From Deltaproteobacteria bacterium (GTDB taxonomy: Bacteria > Desulfobacterota > DSM-4660 > Desulfatiglandales > B25-G16), in NCBI GenBank assembly GCA_020348625.1, contig CP070752.1, positions 707,091 to 715,420 of the forward strand: 8,330 bases of DNA, read 5' to 3'. The position numbers were made by a program, and so were the translations under genes. The notes under the pieces were generated by a model. That model saw only the letters and a list, made by a program, of their open reading frames with translations, did not search any database and was not told the DNA's origin. Positions 5,848-8,330 of the stretch are shown here, one piece after another. How positions within the stretch are numbered: the first letter of the stretch is position 1; each line of letters starts with the position of its first letter.

Positions 5848-7443
5848 CTAAATGCTGATCCTCTTCATGCCCCGCTCGATGATGAGATAGTCGAAGATAA
5901 GTCGGGTGATGAATATGGCCGTAAAAAGGCTGGCAATGATACCGATACTCAAGGTTACGGCAAAGCCCTTAACAGGGCCTGTTCCAAACTGGAACAGAAC
6001 CAGGGCAGCTATAAGGGTAGTGATATTGGCATCGAGGATGGTCACCAGCGCCTTGCTGTAACCGCCGTCAACTGCCGCCCGTGGGGTCTTGCCTAAGCGC
6101 AGTTCTTCCCGTATCCTTTCGAAGATAAGCACGTTGGCGTCGATAGCCATACCGATAATTAGGATAACGCCTGCTATGCCCGGCAAGGTGAGGGTTGCCC
6201 CGAAGAATGCCAGACCTGCGGCGATAAAGATGATATTCAAGAAGAGGGCTAAATCGGCCAAGATCCCTGCGAATTTATAATAGATGACCATAAAGAGGAT
6301 CACGATCAAGCCGCCGATCATCATCGACTTGATACCTTTCTCGATAGAGTCCCTTCCCAGAGAAGGTCCTACCGTGCGCTCTTCGATGATCTTGACCGGC
6401 GCGGGCAGGGCACCGGCCCTCAAGACAATGGCCAGGTCTCTGGCCTCCTCCATGGTGAACCGCCCGGTTATCTGAGCCCTTCCGCCTGCAATCCTGTCCT
6501 GGATAACAGGCGCGCTGTTGACCATATTGTCCAGCACGATAGCCAGTCGCTTCTTTATGTTTGCCCCCGTTATCTGCTCAAAGAGCCGTGCGCCGCGAGA
6601 ATCGAACGACAAAGAGACATACGGCTCGTTGTATTGCGTGTCTATCTGAACCCTGGCGTCGGTCAGATATTCTCCGGTTAGAACAGCCCGTTTCTTCAAC
6701 AGGTACGGAATCTTTTTCTGGTTGCCCGGCTCGCCCGTAATCTCGTAGAGGATCTCATCTCCCGGCGGTATGTTTCCGCGTAATGCTTCCTCCAGGCTGT
6801 TTTCCTCATCTACGAGCTTGAACTCCAAGAGGGCTGTTTTTCCAATAATGTCTATGGCCCGTTTGGGGTCCTTTATACCCGGCAATTGCACCAGTATTCT
6901 CTCCCTACCTTGCGGCCGAATATCGGGTTCCGCCACACCGAATTGGTCAATGCGGTTGGTAATGGTTTCCACCGCCTGATCCACTGCCATTCGCCTGATA
7001 TGCTGTTGGGCCTTTTCGGAAAGAACCAATTCCAGGGTGAGGTTACCCCCTCCCAATGGCCTGGATTGCACGCTGAAGTCGGAAAAGTTGTTTTCAACCA
7101 TTGTTTCCGCGGCCTTTCTGTCTTCAGGCCGCAGCAAGGTGAGAGAAATCCTGTCAGGGCCGCTTCGCTTTAATTCCTGATACCTGATCTTGGACTTTCT
7201 GAGGCCGAATTTTATGTCTTCAACCATCCGCTCCAGATGGCTCTCCACCGCCTTCTGCGCCTGAACCTCGAGAATCAGGTGCATCCCGCCTTTCAGGTCC
7301 AGTCCGAGATTGATCTTCTCCTCGGGCAGAATATTGGGCCACCACGGGGGCAGCGTTTTGCTAATGGATGGCGTCAGGTAGACCAGTGCGATAGCAACCA
7401 CTACAAGAACGAGGATTCCCCGCCATTGCAGTTTCTTGGACAC
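5848..7443 (-). CDS. secD: Protein translocase subunit SecD
   Basis: SecD pairs with SecF in the inner membrane and, through its large periplasmic P1 domain, captures the emerging preprotein and drives late translocation with proton flow. The 531-residue product has TM1 at about 8-25, then the hallmark GLDLKGGMHLILEV (47-60). A periplasmic domain of about 310 residues includes NRIDQFGVAEPDI (163-175) and ends in GALPAPVKIIEERTVGPSLG (344-363). TM2-TM6 lie at about 372-513. The TM4 motif GMAIDANVLIFERIREEL contains Asp435, equivalent to the proton-pathway Asp of E. coli SecD (Asp519) and T. thermophilus SecDF (Asp340). Length is somewhat below E. coli SecD (615 aa), as in many bacteria. The GTG start is backed by AAGGAG 6 nt upstream, which overlaps the yajC stop. 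It lies 3 nt after yajC and 15 nt before secF, consistent with stoichiometric co-expression. Confidence 0.97.
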   Translation of the reverse strand: MSKKLQWRGILVLVVVAIALVYLTPSISKTLPPWWPNILPEEKINLGLDLKGGMHLILEVQAQKAVESHLERMVEDIKFGLRKSKIRYQELKRSGPDRISLTLLRPEDRKAAETMVENNFSDFSVQSRPLGGGNLTLELVLSEKAQQHIRRMAVDQAVETITNRIDQFGVAEPDIRPQGRERILVQLPGIKDPKRAIDIIGKTALLEFKLVDEENSLEEALRGNIPPGDEILYEITGEPGNQKKIPYLLKKRAVLTGEYLTDARVQIDTQYNEPYVSLSFDSRGARLFEQITGANIKKRLAIVLDNMVNSAPVIQDRIAGGRAQITGRFTMEEARDLAIVLRAGALPAPVKIIEERTVGPSLGRDSIEKGIKSMMIGGLIVILFMVIYYKFAGILADLALFLNIIFIAAGLAFFGATLTLPGIAGVILIIGMAIDANVLIFERIREELRLGKTPRAAVDGGYSKALVTILDANITTLIAALVLFQFGTGPVKGFAVTLSIGIIASLFTAIFITRLIFDYLIIERGMKRISI

Positions 7444-7446
7444 GTT

Positions 7447-7788
7447 TTACTCCTTATTTACTTGAGCCTCTGCCTTTCGGGCAACTCCGGCTATGGAGCC
7501 TCGAGAGATCTTGACCCTTACTTTGGGGGATATCTCTACGGTCAGCACGTCATCGCTCATACCGGTAATAACGCCGTGCAGACCGCCTGAACTGACTACC
7601 TTATCTCCTTTTCTGAGCTCGGACAGGAGCTGTTTGTGCTGTTTGGCCTTTCTTTGCTGGGGCCTGATCAGCAAAAAGTAAAAGATGGCAAAGATGATAA
7701 TCAACGGTAGGAATGCACCCAGGCCACCTGACCCTCCTGCACCGCCTCCGGCACCGCCTGCACCCATAGCGTAAGCTAAATTAACCAT
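7447..7788 (-). CDS. yajC: Sec translocon accessory protein YajC
   Basis: YajC is a small single-span inner-membrane protein that associates with SecDF and the SecYEG holotranslocon. This 113-residue copy is close to the usual family length. It has a Gly/Ala-rich N-terminus (residues 8-23, AMGAGGAGGGAGGSGG), one membrane helix at about 24-42 (FLPLIIIFAIFYFLLI), the signature LIRPQQRKAKQH (41-52), and a C-terminal small beta domain with LRKGDKVVSSGGLHGVI (59-75). The ATG start has a perfect AGGAGG seven bases upstream. It follows tgt by 23 nt and precedes secD by 3 nt, the classic tgt-yajC-secD-secF order. Confidence 0.97.
   Translation of the reverse strand: MVNLAYAMGAGGAGGGAGGSGGLGAFLPLIIIFAIFYFLLIRPQQRKAKQHKQLLSELRKGDKVVSSGGLHGVITGMSDDVLTVEISPKVRVKISRGSIAGVARKAEAQVNKE
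7450..7455 (-). promoter_or_regulatory. Ribosome binding site deciding the GTG start of secD
   Basis: AAGGAG on the minus strand lies 6 nt before GTG at 7441-7443 and overlaps the last yajC codons (AAG GAG TAA). It supports the non-ATG start and coupling of secD translation to yajC. Confidence 0.75.
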
Positions 7789-7795
7789 GAATATT

Positions 7796-7801
7796 CCTCC
7801 T
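7796..7801 (-). promoter_or_regulatory. Consensus ribosome binding site of yajC
   Basis: A perfect AGGAGG on the minus strand, seven bases before the ATG, lies in the 23-nt gap after tgt. It is the strongest ribosome site in the operon, consistent with high expression of the small subunit. Confidence 0.75.
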
Positions 7802-7811
7802 TTTTGTTAGA

Positions 7812-8330
7812 TTAAACAGTTTGTAGGGATTCAGCTCCCTCTTTTTCGTCATTATGTATCTTCTGCGCGTAAAAATCACGGCTGAAATCAGCCAACCTAT
7901 CCTCCCGTATCGCCGTCCGTATCCCCGCCATGAGCTTTGCGTAGTAATGGAGATTGTGAATGGTATTTAACCGATACGCAAGGAGTTCTTTTGTCAAGAA
8001 CAGGTGCCGTAAATATGCCCTCGAATAATGTGAGCAAGTATAGCACGTGCAATCGTCTTCGATCGGCGAGCTGTCATCCGAGTATTGGGCATTTTTTATC
8101 ACGAGCCTTCCTTGCTTGGTAAACAGCATGCCGTTCCGTGCATTCCTGGTCGGTAAGACACAGTCGAACATGTCCACGCCTAGGTTCACCGACTCGACGA
8201 TATCTTCAGGTGTTCCCACGCCCATCAGATACACGGGCTTTTGGTCTGGTAAGAATTCCCTCGTGACTCTTATCACCTTTTCTCTCGAGGCACGGTCTTC
8301 ACCAACGGACAAACCGCCGAGGGCATAACC
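7812..8330 (-). CDS. tgt: Queuine/preQ1 tRNA-ribosyltransferase (C-terminal part, cut by window edge)
   Basis: Tgt exchanges guanine-34 of tRNAs with GUN anticodons for preQ1 in the bacterial queuosine pathway. The frame is open to the window edge and gives 172 residues, a little under half of the usual ~370-380. Visible landmarks are GGLSVGE (substrate-pocket loop), YLMGVGTPEDIVE, and DMFDCVLPTRNARNG with the catalytic Asp in FDCV. The zinc site is CTCYTC with a His further on in TIHNLHYY; all four ligands are present. The C-terminus (HNDEKEGAESLQTV) is an ordinary tail. The start lies upstream of the window. It is the first visible gene of the operon with yajC-secDF, a common gene order with no known mechanistic link between queuosine and export. 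Confidence 0.97.
   Translation of the reverse strand, partial: GYALGGLSVGEDRASREKVIRVTREFLPDQKPVYLMGVGTPEDIVESVNLGVDMFDCVLPTRNARNGMLFTKQGRLVIKNAQYSDDSSPIEDDCTCYTCSHYSRAYLRHLFLTKELLAYRLNTIHNLHYYAKLMAGIRTAIREDRLADFSRDFYAQKIHNDEKEGAESLQTV

Noticed and set aside
5659..6096. 145-codon plus-strand frame antisense to secD/secF
   Set aside because: It overlaps the well-supported secF 5' end and secD 3' end, and its translation is low-complexity polar sequence without family features; it is a shadow frame.

Overview
The window reads as a chromosomal stretch of a Gram-negative bacterium, most likely of the deltaproteobacterial (Desulfobacterota) type. This is an inference from protein character: a Gly/Ala-rich YajC N-terminus, separate secD and secF genes, and a membrane-anchored TPR gene directly behind secF. 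No 16S or other phylogenetic marker is present, so the assignment stays tentative.

The right two thirds (about 2911-8330, minus strand) is one tight operon in the order tgt (5' end cut by the window edge), yajC, secD, secF, then a 613-residue TPR protein. Gaps are 23, 3, 15 and 0 nt, and several Shine-Dalgarno sequences lie inside the 3' end of the preceding gene, so the set looks co-transcribed and translationally coupled. YajC, SecD and SecF form the accessory complex of the Sec translocon that uses the proton-motive force to complete protein export. Tgt is the tRNA-guanine transglycosylase of queuosine synthesis, a common but functionally unrelated neighbour. The TPR protein has an N-terminal membrane anchor and a predicted periplasmic body, so it could act next to SecDF at the exit side of the translocon (inference).

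A 322-bp intergenic region (2589-2910) follows, with a weak candidate promoter. It precedes a minus-strand gene (1071-2588) for a 505-residue acidic, probably cytoplasmic protein. That protein has an unrecognised conserved-looking N-terminal domain, two near-identical internal repeats of about 70 residues spaced 104 codons apart, and a C-terminal TPR-like module about half identical to the C-terminus of the 613-residue TPR protein.

The left kilobase (1-1070) is a gene-decay zone. A plus-strand frame open from the window edge to 594 joins the N-terminal zinc-ribbon part of an IS1595-type transposase in frame to the C-terminal two thirds or more of a RidA/YjgF-like protein. A minus-strand remnant (746-991) encodes only an early membrane segment of an MFS transporter. 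Between them lies a terminator-like hairpin.

The items most worth a second look are an apparent extra two-helix insertion in SecF, the TPR protein fused to the Sec operon by a TAA-TTG junction, the repeat-bearing 505-residue protein, and the in-frame transposase-RidA chimera. None can be called a new system from sequence alone.
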